Of a stretch of 64,000 nt of DNA, positions 45,622 to 54,872 are shown in pieces; within the stretch, counting starts at the first letter, position 1; every line of letters begins with the position of its first letter. The position numbers and the translations under genes were made by a program. A model generated the notes under the pieces. That model did not search any database, was not told where the DNA came from, and saw only the letters and a program-made list of their open reading frames with translations. This DNA is from Loktanella sp. (GTDB lineage Bacteria; Pseudomonadota; Alphaproteobacteria; Rhodobacterales; Rhodobacteraceae), in assembly GCA_017390475.1 (NCBI GenBank), contig JAFPBO010000001.1:118556-182555 (forward strand). The letters are read 5' to 3'.

Positions 45622-47760
45622 TCAGGCGATGCTGACGCCTTTGATCGCCTGCCGGACTGCGTTGTGATCGGTATTCAGGATCAGCAGACGTTCAGTTGTG
45701 CAGGTGACGGCCACATCATGGCCGGTCTGGCTGATCTTGACCGGTCCGATCATCGCCCAATCGGTCAGATCCAGCGTTGTTCCGGCGCTGATCCCTTCGA
45801 CCGTCTGCGGCAGTGCTGTGCGTTCGATCACCACGGTGTTGCGGCCCTCGCCCAGGATCACCCGGTTGGTACCGCCGTCCAGAATGATACGGTTCTCGCC
45901 GGGGCCAGTATCAATGATATTCGCGCCGTCGCCGGAATAGATCGTGTCATGCCCCAGACCGCCATAGATGGTTGCGCAGCCCTTTCCGCCGTGGATCAGG
46001 TTATTGCCGCCCCCGGCATGGATCGTGGCCAATCCGGTCCCCCCGAACACCTGCGCATCCGATGCCCCGGCCTTGACCGTGCTGGTCCCGCTGCCAAGAT
46101 AGGCGATCAGGCTGTCTGATTGCGTTTCGATATGGTCGGTTCCGGCACCGCCTACGACCTCCAGCGTAAAGCGGTTATGCCCGCCGAAAATATAGATCCG
46201 GTTGCCTGCATCATTGCAGGCGACGCGGAAATGGGTCACGCCGCCATTGGTGTCCGAGGCAAACAGCAGTTCTTTCAGCCCGGGGGCCAGCGTCAGGGTG
46301 CCGTTTGCGGCCAATGTCGCAAAATGTTTGCGATAGCCGGGATCGGTCAGCGCGGGCTGCACATCGCCAATCGTGATGATCCCGTCACTGGGCAGCCGGT
46401 CCGGCTCATCGCCACCGGCATGGACCGAGATGAAATGCGCCGCCTCATTGGCGGATTGACCATCCTCGACGATCAGCACGCCGTAGTCGCGGCAGGTGTC
46501 GATGAGCGCCTTGTGCATATCCTCATAGGCGGGGTCTTGACCGGCAAGATTGGTATTCAGCCAAGGGTCGGTCCTGACATTGTGAAATTCGGCACTGCCG
46601 TCTTGATACAGGGTGATCCGGTAATCCCCCTTGCGGATCGAGGCGCTGCCATACCAGAAGGTCGGGACCGCCCGATCCGGACCCGCATCGCCCTGCACGA
46701 TATCGCGCAGGCTGCGGCCGACGGCATGGGCCATCGGCCGCGCCCCGGCATAATCCAGAATGGTTGGCCCCATATCGACCAAGGCCACCGGATCATCCAC
46801 AAAACGTCCCGCGCTTTGCGGGTCATGGATGATGAAAGGCACCCTTGTCGCCTCTTCCCACAGGGTGAATTTGCGGAAACGGTTCTTGTCGCCCATGTGA
46901 TAGCCATGATCCGAAAAGATCACGACAATTGTATTGGCGGCATGCGGCGATGATTTGAGCGCGTCCCAAACCCGACCGATCTGATAATCCACATGGCTGA
47001 AGGCCGAGAAATAGTTGCGGATGGATTTCTGCCAGTCTTCGACCGCCTGCTGGCTATCCATGTTTTCGGCCATGAATATCTTGGTAAAGGCCGACAGGTC
47101 AAAGCCTTGCGCCCATGCATTGGGGCGGATGAAATCACCGACGTTGTAAAGTTCCTTGAACCGCGCCGGCGTGCGGAACGGCGGATGCGGGTGGTGAAAA
47201 CCGACCTCGCGATAGAACGGCTGGTTGCCTTTATAGCTGGCCAGAAATCTAATCGCATCCTGCGCTGACCGGTGATCGTAGTAGTGGCGGTCGTCATCGG
47301 GGTTTGTCGTGCCGCCACCGCCCATCCTGCCGCCGAAATTCACCGCCTCTGCCTCGCGCTTGGGTCCGAAAAACACCCGGCGGCTCGGGTGGGAATACAG
47401 CGTGTTATGCACCGCGTCGGGAAGTGGTTTGTAACCGTGATGGATCTTGCCAGCAGTGCTGCAATGGTAGCCATCCTGTTTGAGCCGGAATTGCCACATC
47501 TGGTCCGGGCGCAGAACATCAAAGACATTGGTGTAATTGTCGAAAATGCCGGTTTCATAGGGCGACAGTCCGGACATTGCACTTGCCCGCGACGGGCCAC
47601 AGACCGGGATCTGGCAATAGGCGGCGGTAAAGGCGGATGATACCGCGCAGATCCGGTCCAGATTGGGGGTCTGCAATTGCGCGCCAAAACAGGTCTTGAA
47701 CCGCCAGAATGCAAAGGCATCGTCCATGCCGATCAGCAGGATATTCTTGCGGTCATTCAT
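45622..47760 (-). CDS. sulfatase with C-terminal RTX (calcium-binding) repeats
   Basis: The 712-residue protein has a type I sulfatase domain (residues 1-480): metal residues in LIGMDDAF (Asp13, Asp14), the formylglycine site Cys54 in VCGPSRAS, and IVVIFSDHGYHMGDKNRFRK. Homologues include choline- and iduronate-sulfatases. Residues 510-680 hold hemolysin-type repeats (GGAGTDHIE, GGTGLATIHAGGG, GGKGCATIYGGLGHDTI, GDGANIIDTGPGENRI). There is no N-terminal signal peptide, so export by a type I system through the C-terminus is likely. It overlaps the upstream gene by eight bases. It probably removes sulfate from an extracellular glycan. Confidence 0.85.
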   Translation of the reverse strand: MNDRKNILLIGMDDAFAFWRFKTCFGAQLQTPNLDRICAVSSAFTAAYCQIPVCGPSRASAMSGLSPYETGIFDNYTNVFDVLRPDQMWQFRLKQDGYHCSTAGKIHHGYKPLPDAVHNTLYSHPSRRVFFGPKREAEAVNFGGRMGGGGTTNPDDDRHYYDHRSAQDAIRFLASYKGNQPFYREVGFHHPHPPFRTPARFKELYNVGDFIRPNAWAQGFDLSAFTKIFMAENMDSQQAVEDWQKSIRNYFSAFSHVDYQIGRVWDALKSSPHAANTIVVIFSDHGYHMGDKNRFRKFTLWEEATRVPFIIHDPQSAGRFVDDPVALVDMGPTILDYAGARPMAHAVGRSLRDIVQGDAGPDRAVPTFWYGSASIRKGDYRITLYQDGSAEFHNVRTDPWLNTNLAGQDPAYEDMHKALIDTCRDYGVLIVEDGQSANEAAHFISVHAGGDEPDRLPSDGIITIGDVQPALTDPGYRKHFATLAANGTLTLAPGLKELLFASDTNGGVTHFRVACNDAGNRIYIFGGHNRFTLEVVGGAGTDHIETQSDSLIAYLGSGTSTVKAGASDAQVFGGTGLATIHAGGGNNLIHGGKGCATIYGGLGHDTIYSGDGANIIDTGPGENRIILDGGTNRVILGEGRNTVVIERTALPQTVEGISAGTTLDLTDWAMIGPVKISQTGHDVAVTCTTERLLILNTDHNAVRQAIKGVSIA

Positions 47761-49915
47761 GCGCTGATGCCTCGATTATGCGGACCCGGGCGGACAGAGC
47801 GTAGCGGTGCAGAACCGCGTTCGGGCAAAGAACGCTTGGCGCTGACCACTGGTCGCGTACACCACCTGCGTTGGCCGGGGTTGATCCGTCGGTTTGGGTC
47901 ATGCCCCAGGCATAGGTCAGCCAGGGGTCCTGCGACATCAGGGGCTGGTCGCAGGCAAGAATGGCGGTGGTCCCATCCAGCCGGACCAGTCGCGGGATGA
48001 TGATCTGCGCGCCGTCACGCACCCGAAACCCATGGTCTGAACCATCCAGCACAAGGCCGGACATGGCCGTAAATTCGGCGGTGATCAGCGCGCCACGGAT
48101 CAACGCATAGCGCAGCAACGGGCAATGCCATTGCCGGCCTTGCTGCACCTCTGCGACGGCGCGCGCTTCGAGTTCGTCCACCAATATCTGCGCGGCGGGA
48201 TCAAGCGTTGCTGGCATGTCCTCCATCAAGGCAAAGGGATAGGTCGGCGTGGCCACGATAAACCCGGTTGCCGGGTTGTCCTGATCCAGCCGTCCTTCTG
48301 CGAGCGCAACCGGCGAGCGGCCGTCGGTCCATGACCCGAATGTCTGGCTGATGACGATCTTTGGAAAACTTTTCTGCCCGGTGACGCGGGGAATATCACG
48401 CTGCAGCGCGCGGGCGACATGAACGTAATCACGCGTCGCCTGATCCTCTGCCGTATCGGGCGCACCTGACAGAAGCCGCAAGGCGACACGGTCCACGAAA
48501 AGCGATTTGCCCCATTCGGCAAGTGCATCGACAGCAGCGGTCAGATCAGCCGCGACCGCCGCAAACAACGGGCCATCCGGTGCCGTCTCTGGTGCGGTGA
48601 CACCGGCCTTAATCACGTCGGTGGCAAGGATGGTGCAAAGAGCCTCGGCATTGGCATCCTTCAGCCGGTTGGTCGCAATCCCCATCGCCCGTGCGCCAGT
48701 AGGTCTGCCAGTGCCGTCGAGTGCATGGGTGATGACATGATAGCGAAAATCCTCTGGCACCGGTCGGTCGACCTTGGCAACACCGCCAAAGGCAACGTGG
48801 CCGATGACAAGATCGGCGGTCTGCGCCAGGGTGATGCCGTTCCTTTCTTCAAAACCCATGACGCGGCCAGCATAGCGGTCTGACATGTACCGAAAGGCGC
48901 CGTCGCGGTCTTCGGCCATCCAGATATTGACATTGGCGGCATGGCTGCGCGGTTGGGCCACAGGGCGGGGTTGCATTTTCGTGGGGTTCTGCAACGCAGG
49001 CTCCGGGTCTGATGCTGTTTTCGGATCGGCTGATACCGTTGCCGCTGCAGCGCTTTCGGTCTGGCGGCGGCGCAAGCGAAAGGCTTGCTGCAGTTGGGGA
49101 ATCCGCGCCTCTTTCCCGCGGCTGGTCAGATGCGTTTCCATCACTTTGCGATAGATCACCAGGTTCCTTCGCGGCCGGATCATGCGGTAAAATTCTGCCT
49201 CGGTCAGTTCACCGGTCAGGGCGCGGGCCATGATCGGTTTAAGCACCTCCATCCGCCGCAGCACAACGGCGGTCTTGTGGCCGCAGCCGAAAGCCTTGAG
49301 ATGGATCACACGGTCGCTTTTCAGCCGCTGCACCTGTGCCAGGTCATTTTGCAGAAACGGATCGTACAGCGTATAGATGAACCGGGCTTTGGAAATAGTT
49401 GCAGCCGCATCGGAATAGGGCAGGGACCAATCGAACCGCTGTGCCTTCTTGAACCGGTTTTCCCAAGGGACCTTTGCCAGATCCAGCGTCGTCTGCGGGC
49501 TGAGCGCCATGACAATGGCCCCCGGTGCGTGGTCCGAATAGGCCAGCGCGGCGAAACCACCCATGGATGTCCCGGTGAAAGTGACCGATTTGAACCCGGC
49601 AAAGAAGTTCCGGTCGCGCAGCCCGTCAAAGAAATCATTGATCTGCCTGTCGCGATACCAGGACGGGCCGCGCGCATAGATGCCGAGATGGCTCCAGCCA
49701 TTGTCCTGCACGAATTTCGCGGCCCAAGGCTGCACGTCCAGATACGGGTTACCCGCATCTGACAGATTGTCGAAAGACACGATCAGCCTGTCCGACCCGC
49801 GATCCACGAAAGAGGCCGCGTAATAGCCCATCTTGTGATAGAAACCATCGCTGGGGCCTGCGGGGAAAATCTCGCGGTACCAGTTGGGAACGCGGTCGTG
49901 GTGGCTATCGCTCAC
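47753..49915 (-). CDS. two-domain protein of unknown role with alpha/beta-hydrolase-like N-terminus
   Basis: The 720-residue protein begins with GTG behind GGAAGG. Residues 1-240 resemble an alpha/beta-hydrolase: the nucleophile elbow GTSMGGFAA (Ser117), a likely acid Asp185 in YTLYDPFLQND, and His213 in GCGHKT. A low-complexity link (about 275-330, Ala/Pro/Arg) joins a second domain of about 390 residues that was not recognised. No signal peptide is seen. It lies between the GT25 gene and the RTX sulfatase on the same strand, so a role in making, modifying or exporting a surface glycan is plausible but unproven. Confidence 0.6.
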   Translation of the reverse strand: MSDSHHDRVPNWYREIFPAGPSDGFYHKMGYYAASFVDRGSDRLIVSFDNLSDAGNPYLDVQPWAAKFVQDNGWSHLGIYARGPSWYRDRQINDFFDGLRDRNFFAGFKSVTFTGTSMGGFAALAYSDHAPGAIVMALSPQTTLDLAKVPWENRFKKAQRFDWSLPYSDAAATISKARFIYTLYDPFLQNDLAQVQRLKSDRVIHLKAFGCGHKTAVVLRRMEVLKPIMARALTGELTEAEFYRMIRPRRNLVIYRKVMETHLTSRGKEARIPQLQQAFRLRRRQTESAAAATVSADPKTASDPEPALQNPTKMQPRPVAQPRSHAANVNIWMAEDRDGAFRYMSDRYAGRVMGFEERNGITLAQTADLVIGHVAFGGVAKVDRPVPEDFRYHVITHALDGTGRPTGARAMGIATNRLKDANAEALCTILATDVIKAGVTAPETAPDGPLFAAVAADLTAAVDALAEWGKSLFVDRVALRLLSGAPDTAEDQATRDYVHVARALQRDIPRVTGQKSFPKIVISQTFGSWTDGRSPVALAEGRLDQDNPATGFIVATPTYPFALMEDMPATLDPAAQILVDELEARAVAEVQQGRQWHCPLLRYALIRGALITAEFTAMSGLVLDGSDHGFRVRDGAQIIIPRLVRLDGTTAILACDQPLMSQDPWLTYAWGMTQTDGSTPANAGGVRDQWSAPSVLCPNAVLHRYALSARVRIIEASAHE

Positions 49916-49927
49916 GTTGTCGCCTTC

Positions 49928-51250
49928 CTACCCTGCATTGATGCTGCTGAACCCGTGGTCCCTGGTGTCGATTAACGGCATGTTGGTGGTGAACCCGGTC
50001 ACCAGCGGTAGATCAGGCGCATCGTTCAACTGGTTGTACAGGTTCTTGAGCGCACGGGTACGATGCCAGGGTTGCAGATGCCTGTGGCAGATCATTTGCA
50101 ATTGCCAGTCAACCGCACCCAGAATACCGATCTGCTGCCAGATCCCGGCCAATCGCCGGGCCATCGCGCCGGTGACCAGATAGCCGTCTGCGCCCCAGCC
50201 AGGATCCAGCGGTCGCCAATCGGCTGGCGTGGGATGCGTAGCTGCGTCAACATTTGCAAAGCGGATCTCATCTGCAGGCAGATTTGCGGTTGTGGCACCG
50301 CAGGCGCGCCGGCTGATGAAAATCAGACCGGCGCCAACCTCGTCTGCGGCGCGCAGGATGTCATTCAGACCTCTTGGCGCGCCAAACATGAACCGGGCAT
50401 CATCTTCGACGATCAACGCAAAATCATCTTTGCCCAGACTGGCCGCAACCATTTCCCAGGCTTTGATATGTGACAGGCTGCAACCAATTTCAGAATCCGT
50501 GATGCTGCGACCGTCGCCCCGGATCAAGGCGGCTTTCGCCACCTCGGGCAGGATGCGCCCGGCAATGGCTTCGACAATATGAAATGGGCCGCCGTGATCA
50601 ATGAAATGACGGGTCGTCGACAGGCGGCGATGATCGTTCGGCAGAGAAATACAATAGATCGGCACATTGCAGGGATCACCTGACAGCCGATCAGCTTGCG
50701 CCACACGCGGCTGTCGCTCAGCCAATTGCCGATGCTGCGCGCGCAGCCAGTCAAGCTGACCTGCCTCGATCAGGATAGTGGCCAGTTTCTGGGCCTGCTG
50801 GCGATCCGTCTGCGCAATCTGGGTCAGGGATTTCTTGATCAGCTGAATGGCCTTGCCGGGAAACCCGGCGATGAAAAACTGATCGATCAACAGCAGCCGC
50901 GCCCCGGTCGATCCTTGCTCTGTCCGATGTAATTCGGCGCAATATTGCAGCGCATCATCAAACCGCCGCTGATGGTTCAGTGCGGCGACATAGGGGTGAT
51001 GCACCATGCCGGGCCGATATCGCCGTGCCAAGGCTGTGCGTATCTTGTCCAGCATGGCGGGCGGATGAAAAGCGGCGGTCATTTTCAGGCAAAGCGTGAT
51101 CCGCAGCGCAAGATCGTCAGCCATCGTCATGTCGTCATGGATCAATTGCTGCCGAAGGGCCGGATAAAGCCTGCTGCCACGCTGCCACACATGCCGTGAG
51201 AACGGATTGATCCGGCGCAGGTTTTCGGTTGATAGGCTGTCGTCCGCCAT
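49928..51250 (-). CDS. glycosyltransferase family 25 with helical N-terminal region
   Basis: The 440-residue protein starts at the ATG at 51250 (a GTG lies two codons upstream). Residues 1-180 are helical and TPR-like. The C-terminal part is a GT25 LPS-type transferase: PIYCISLPNDHRRLSTTRHF, SEIGCSLSHIKAWEMV, and the metal motif ALIVEDDARF near residue 300. GT25 enzymes add galactose or glucose to lipooligosaccharide or to proteins. It heads a minus-strand operon with the 720-residue protein and the sulfatase. Confidence 0.85.
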   Translation of the reverse strand: MADDSLSTENLRRINPFSRHVWQRGSRLYPALRQQLIHDDMTMADDLALRITLCLKMTAAFHPPAMLDKIRTALARRYRPGMVHHPYVAALNHQRRFDDALQYCAELHRTEQGSTGARLLLIDQFFIAGFPGKAIQLIKKSLTQIAQTDRQQAQKLATILIEAGQLDWLRAQHRQLAERQPRVAQADRLSGDPCNVPIYCISLPNDHRRLSTTRHFIDHGGPFHIVEAIAGRILPEVAKAALIRGDGRSITDSEIGCSLSHIKAWEMVAASLGKDDFALIVEDDARFMFGAPRGLNDILRAADEVGAGLIFISRRACGATTANLPADEIRFANVDAATHPTPADWRPLDPGWGADGYLVTGAMARRLAGIWQQIGILGAVDWQLQMICHRHLQPWHRTRALKNLYNQLNDAPDLPLVTGFTTNMPLIDTRDHGFSSINAG

Positions 51251-51256
51251 CTGCAC

Positions 51257-51582
51257 TTATGTCACCACACTCGTTCACACTACCGGCGCGATTTGAAACA
51301 AGCCTCGCACCCAGTCTGGTCACTTTTCTGCGCAGCATCACAGACTATAGCCCGGATAGTCCAGTTTCGTGACACCCGTCAAGCATCTGCACCAGTGCAT
51401 TGCGCGATAGTCGGTTGGTGGTGGTTCATCGTCGGATCGCCATGCGACCTGATCCAAGACGAAAGCTGCGGTTTGAGGGCTGCGATAGCTTGACGGGGGC
51501 GATCTGTTCAGTCCCTATTCGGACTGCCTCGGTGATCCGCTGTTTCGAGGTCGTGTTGGTAAAATTTTAAGAGGTACCTTGT
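51257..51582. other. 326-base divergent promoter region of the glycan genes
   Basis: No gene was recognised between the GT25 gene and the plus-strand fusion gene. The region presumably holds both promoters; TTGACG at about 51490 is a possible -35 element for the rightward gene, but no well-spaced -10 partner was found. No strong hairpin or repeat stood out. Confidence 0.4.
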
Positions 51583-53235
51583 ATGCAGATCATCAATCAG
51601 AAAAAGAAAAGTGAAACAGGGGTCAAGTCGGCCCCCGGCTTTCCCCGGATGGAACAAGTTCACTATTTTGACCGCCTGGCTGAACTGCACGATCTGATCC
51701 AACCCAAAGCCTATCTCGAAATCGGGAGTGAAACCGGTGCCAGTCTGAGCCTCGTGACCTGCGAAGCCGTCGCTATTGATCCGGTCTTTCAGCTACGGCC
51801 CGGTGCAACCCATGGCAAATCCGTCATCCATCTTTTTCAGCAAGCCAGCGATGACGCTTTCGCAGATCCTGCCTTCCGGCGCCTCGGCCTGATCTATGAT
51901 CTTGCCTTTCTCGACGGGATGCATCTGTTCGAATATCTACTGCGCGATTTCATAAGAACAGAACGCAATATGGCGGCGGCTGGTGTCATTGCCATGCATG
52001 ATTGCGTGCCGTTCAATCCGCTGGTCGCAGAACGGGATTGGGATAAATCGAAAACAATGTCATGGACCGGCGATGTCTGGAAACTGATCCCGATCCTGAA
52101 AGAATGGCGGCCGGATCTGGATATACAGGTTGGGGCCTATGCCCCTACCGGGCTGGTCGAAATCCGCAACCTTGATCCGGGTAGCACAGTTCTGGAACGG
52201 GCCTATACCGAAATTTGCGACCGTTACATGGCGATGTCGCTGCAAGACTACGGGGTGCATAACTTTTGCAGGCTTTGTGACCTGCCCGCCGTCGCTGATC
52301 TGGCTGGGTTGGCACAGGATATGCGGTTGTTGGTGATCAAGACATGCACGCCTGACGCAGCGACCAAGCCTGATTTCGGCGATCATCATTTTGCTGTCGG
52401 TCTTGCCCGTGGGTTCGAACAGCTGGGTTGGCGAACGCGGATCGATGCACGTGATGCCTGGGCGATACCGCCAGAGCCTTCGCAACTTGATCTGGTACTG
52501 CGTGGACACGGTTTTTATGCGCCGCATGCGGGTACGACCTGTCTGATGTGGTATATCTATCCCGGCAAACCTCCGGTGACGCCGCAGGAACTGGACAGCA
52601 TGGCGCATGTTTTTGCAAGCTCACGGCTTGTCGCGCAACGTCTGGCCACCAATCGTGGGGCAGGGCGGTTTTCCTTTTTGCCACAGGCGGTTGATCCCGA
52701 GGTCATGTATCCACCAGAGGCTGCGGCGCAGCGATCCGGCATCGTCTTTGTCGCCAATAATCATTTCGGCCATGGGCAGATGCGGCCGATGGCTGCACTC
52801 GCCAGTGAAACCGGAACCGATCTGCAGATCTGGGGCTACAAATGGGAGGATACGCCCGTCGCATCCGCCGTGATGGCGACGTCTTTGGCGAATAACAAGG
52901 TTGGCGCGACCTATCGCGCTGCCGCGATCGTGCTGTGCGATCATAACAGGTTAATGGCGCAAAAAGGTTATCTGTCCAATCGCGTTTACGACGCGCTGGC
53001 CTGCGGTGCGGCGGTGATCTGCGATCCTGTGCAGGATATGCCCGACGAATTCCGGCCCTATGTCACCTGCGTCGCGACCGCAGATGAGTTTGCGGCTGCG
53101 GTCCAGAAAATCTCTGCCGAGACGCCTGCATTCAAAGATCAGCGCCGCCGCTTCGCGTTGGAGGTGATGGAAAATCACAGCTTCGTCGCCCGCGCCCGCC
53201 TGATGATGGACGTCGCAGGTCTGGTACCAAATTGA
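51583..53235 (+). CDS. methyltransferase / glycosyltransferase fusion
   Basis: The 550-residue protein starts behind AGAGG. Residues 20-200 form a class I methyltransferase-like domain (YLEIGSETGASL, AIDPVF, LAFLDGMHLFEYLLRDF, GVIAMHDCVPFNP), similar to the C-terminal half of the other fusion. Residues 245-545 resemble a CgeB-like GT-B glycosyltransferase (FASSRLVAQRL, SFLPQAVDPEVMYP, GYLSNRVYDALACGAAVICD). The domain order is the reverse of the 43995-45608 gene. It probably acts in the same glycan pathway. Its stop lies beside the stump of a truncated methyltransferase gene. Confidence 0.75.
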   Translation: MQIINQKKKSETGVKSAPGFPRMEQVHYFDRLAELHDLIQPKAYLEIGSETGASLSLVTCEAVAIDPVFQLRPGATHGKSVIHLFQQASDDAFADPAFRRLGLIYDLAFLDGMHLFEYLLRDFIRTERNMAAAGVIAMHDCVPFNPLVAERDWDKSKTMSWTGDVWKLIPILKEWRPDLDIQVGAYAPTGLVEIRNLDPGSTVLERAYTEICDRYMAMSLQDYGVHNFCRLCDLPAVADLAGLAQDMRLLVIKTCTPDAATKPDFGDHHFAVGLARGFEQLGWRTRIDARDAWAIPPEPSQLDLVLRGHGFYAPHAGTTCLMWYIYPGKPPVTPQELDSMAHVFASSRLVAQRLATNRGAGRFSFLPQAVDPEVMYPPEAAAQRSGIVFVANNHFGHGQMRPMAALASETGTDLQIWGYKWEDTPVASAVMATSLANNKVGATYRAAAIVLCDHNRLMAQKGYLSNRVYDALACGAAVICDPVQDMPDEFRPYVTCVATADEFAAAVQKISAETPAFKDQRRRFALEVMENHSFVARARLMMDVAGLVPN

Positions 53236-53250
53236 CGATGGCCTGATCAA

Positions 53251-53497
53251 TCATCTCGGCTGAAGGATCGACGCCGTCGAAACGCCAGTCGGGTTGCATG
53301 TCCGCGACGGCGCGCAGTTTGAGGCCCCCGCCAGCCCCCAGCACCAGCACGCGGCTGGACGGCGGGACCCGTTCCGCCAGCAAGGGCCCCGCCCTACGGT
53401 AGACGTCATGCAGGCCGGGGGCGTGGCGCGCGGCCCGTGCCGCATATCCGGCGGTGTCGTGGCTGAAGGCATGATGGGTCGGCCTATACTGCCTCAC
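53251..53497 (-). pseudogene. 5' stump of a class I SAM-methyltransferase gene
   Basis: The frame opens with an ATG that overlaps the oxidoreductase stop as ATGA and encodes HDTAGYAARAARHAPGLHDV, then RVLVLGAGGGLKLRAVADM and WRFDGVDPSAEMI, a good N-terminal methyltransferase half with the SAM glycine loop. After about 82 codons similarity stops and the frame runs into the antisense of the neighbouring fusion gene. The catalytic remainder is missing, so a deletion or recombination joint probably lies near 53240-53250. It was once the third gene of the Rrf2 operon. Confidence 0.7.
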
Positions 53498-54390
53498 GAC
53501 ATCGTCTCTGGCCAGACCAGCGAACGATGCAACTGAATGCCAGCCAGTGCGCCATCGCTGACAGCGAAGGAAACCGCCCCCGGAACGAAGGCCACGTCGC
53601 CGCAGGCGAAGACGCCGGGCACTGTCGTCTGCTTCGACTCATTCACGGCTATGATGCGGCCCATCGGGTTCTCCTTGATCTCGCAGCCCAGGTCCGACGG
53701 AAGGCTGCTGGATGGGGCGATCGTCGTGGCGACGAACAATCCCGCAAAGGACAGGACCCTGTCGTCGGTCAAATGCACGTCCGCGTCGCCCGCGATGGCG
53801 CGGATTGACGTGTCCTCGACGGTGATGCCCTTGCGCTCTAATTCCTCCCGCGCTGCGGGCTCCAGCGTCAGGGCACCGTTGGTGAGCAAAGTGGCCTTGC
53901 CCCACTCGGCCAGCAATTCCGCCTGATGCACCGACATCGGGCCTGTGGCGATGATACCGATGCGTCCTTGATCAAGCTCATAGCCATGGCAATAGGGACA
54001 GTGAAAGACCGACTGCCCCCAGCGCTCTGCCAGTCCCGCGATTTTTGGCAACTGATCGGTTACGCCGGTCGCGAACAGGACACGTCGACCGCGATGGCTT
54101 TGGCCGTCGGCAGATGTGACGACAAAGGTATCCTGCTTCCCCGTGATCCCGGTGGCTTCAGACTTCAACCACGTCAGTGTCGGGTAGGCCTCCAGTTGGC
54201 GGCGGGCCGTGCTGGCGATCACCGCGGGGTCGACGCCGTCCTGTCCCAGAAAACCATGTGCGTGGCTGGCGTAGCGGTTGCGCCTTTGCCCCGCGTCGAT
54301 AACCAGGACCGACCTGCGCGCACGCAGAAGCTGGAGGGAAGCTGCCATGCCAGCGTAGCTTCCCCCGATGACGATGACATCGTGGATCAT
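53494..54390 (-). CDS. NAD(P)/FAD-dependent oxidoreductase, thioredoxin-reductase-like
   Basis: The 298-residue protein has the FAD motif VIVIGGSYAGMAASLQLLRA at residues 5-24, a redox-active CPYC near residue 130 (VFHCPYCHGYEL), and the C-terminal FACGDVAFVPGAV. It belongs to the thioredoxin-reductase-like family, but the true substrate may be a small thiol or another partner. It begins directly after the stop of the Rrf2 gene on the same strand, indicating an operon under that regulator. Confidence 0.9.
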   Translation of the reverse strand: MIHDVIVIGGSYAGMAASLQLLRARRSVLVIDAGQRRNRYASHAHGFLGQDGVDPAVIASTARRQLEAYPTLTWLKSEATGITGKQDTFVVTSADGQSHRGRRVLFATGVTDQLPKIAGLAERWGQSVFHCPYCHGYELDQGRIGIIATGPMSVHQAELLAEWGKATLLTNGALTLEPAAREELERKGITVEDTSIRAIAGDADVHLTDDRVLSFAGLFVATTIAPSSSLPSDLGCEIKENPMGRIIAVNESKQTTVPGVFACGDVAFVPGAVSFAVSDGALAGIQLHRSLVWPETMS

Positions 54391-54837
54391 TCAGGGTTCT
54401 TTCTGGTTGCGCCGTGCGGCGTGCCGGACCGCGAAATCCGCGGCAAGGTCGGCAAGGGTGACATTTTCGAAACGTGCCAACAGCATGGCCTCGGCTTCGG
54501 CAAAGCTCTGGTCCAGTGCTGCGTTGACCGTCTGTTCGACCAGACATCCCGGCGCATTGTTGCGATTGCCGACGGCAAACAATGCAGGCTCGCCCAAGGC
54601 GTCATGCAGGTGCCGGAGCGAAACGACCGACAGGTCTGCCGTGATCCGCCACCCGCCTGCATGGCCCCGGTCGGATGCCACGATCCCGGCCTCGCGCAGA
54701 AAGCCCATCGTGCGCCGGACAACGACCGGGTTAGTGCCAAGGCACTGCGCCAGATCATCTGATGTCATGGGCCCATCTCGCTCTGCCATGTGGAGGAGCG
54801 CGTGGAGGACCGAGGAAAGGCGGCTGTCACGTTTCAT
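54391..54837 (-). CDS. Rrf2-family transcriptional regulator
   Basis: The 148-residue protein has an N-terminal winged helix (LSSVLHALLHMAERDGPMTS, LAQCLGTNPVVVRRTMGFLREAG) and the Rrf2 wing GGWRITADLSVVSLRHLHDAL. The three clustered cysteines that bind an Fe-S cluster in IscR and NsrR are absent; only isolated cysteines remain, so redox sensing through a cluster is unlikely. It heads the operon with the flavoprotein and the methyltransferase stump and has a near-consensus promoter upstream. Confidence 0.9.
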   Translation of the reverse strand: MKRDSRLSSVLHALLHMAERDGPMTSDDLAQCLGTNPVVVRRTMGFLREAGIVASDRGHAGGWRITADLSVVSLRHLHDALGEPALFAVGNRNNAPGCLVEQTVNAALDQSFAEAEAMLLARFENVTLADLAADFAVRHAARRNQKEP

Positions 54838-54843
54838 GTAACT

Positions 54844-54872
54844 TCAATAGTTCTGATTCGATCTGCTGTCAA
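54844..54872 (-). promoter_or_regulatory. promoter of the Rrf2 operon
   Basis: On the minus strand TTGACA (54867-54872) and TATTGA (54844-54849) are separated by 17 bases. The -10 element ends seven bases before the Rrf2 start codon, so the transcript has almost no leader, and the regulator may bind across it. Confidence 0.6.
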
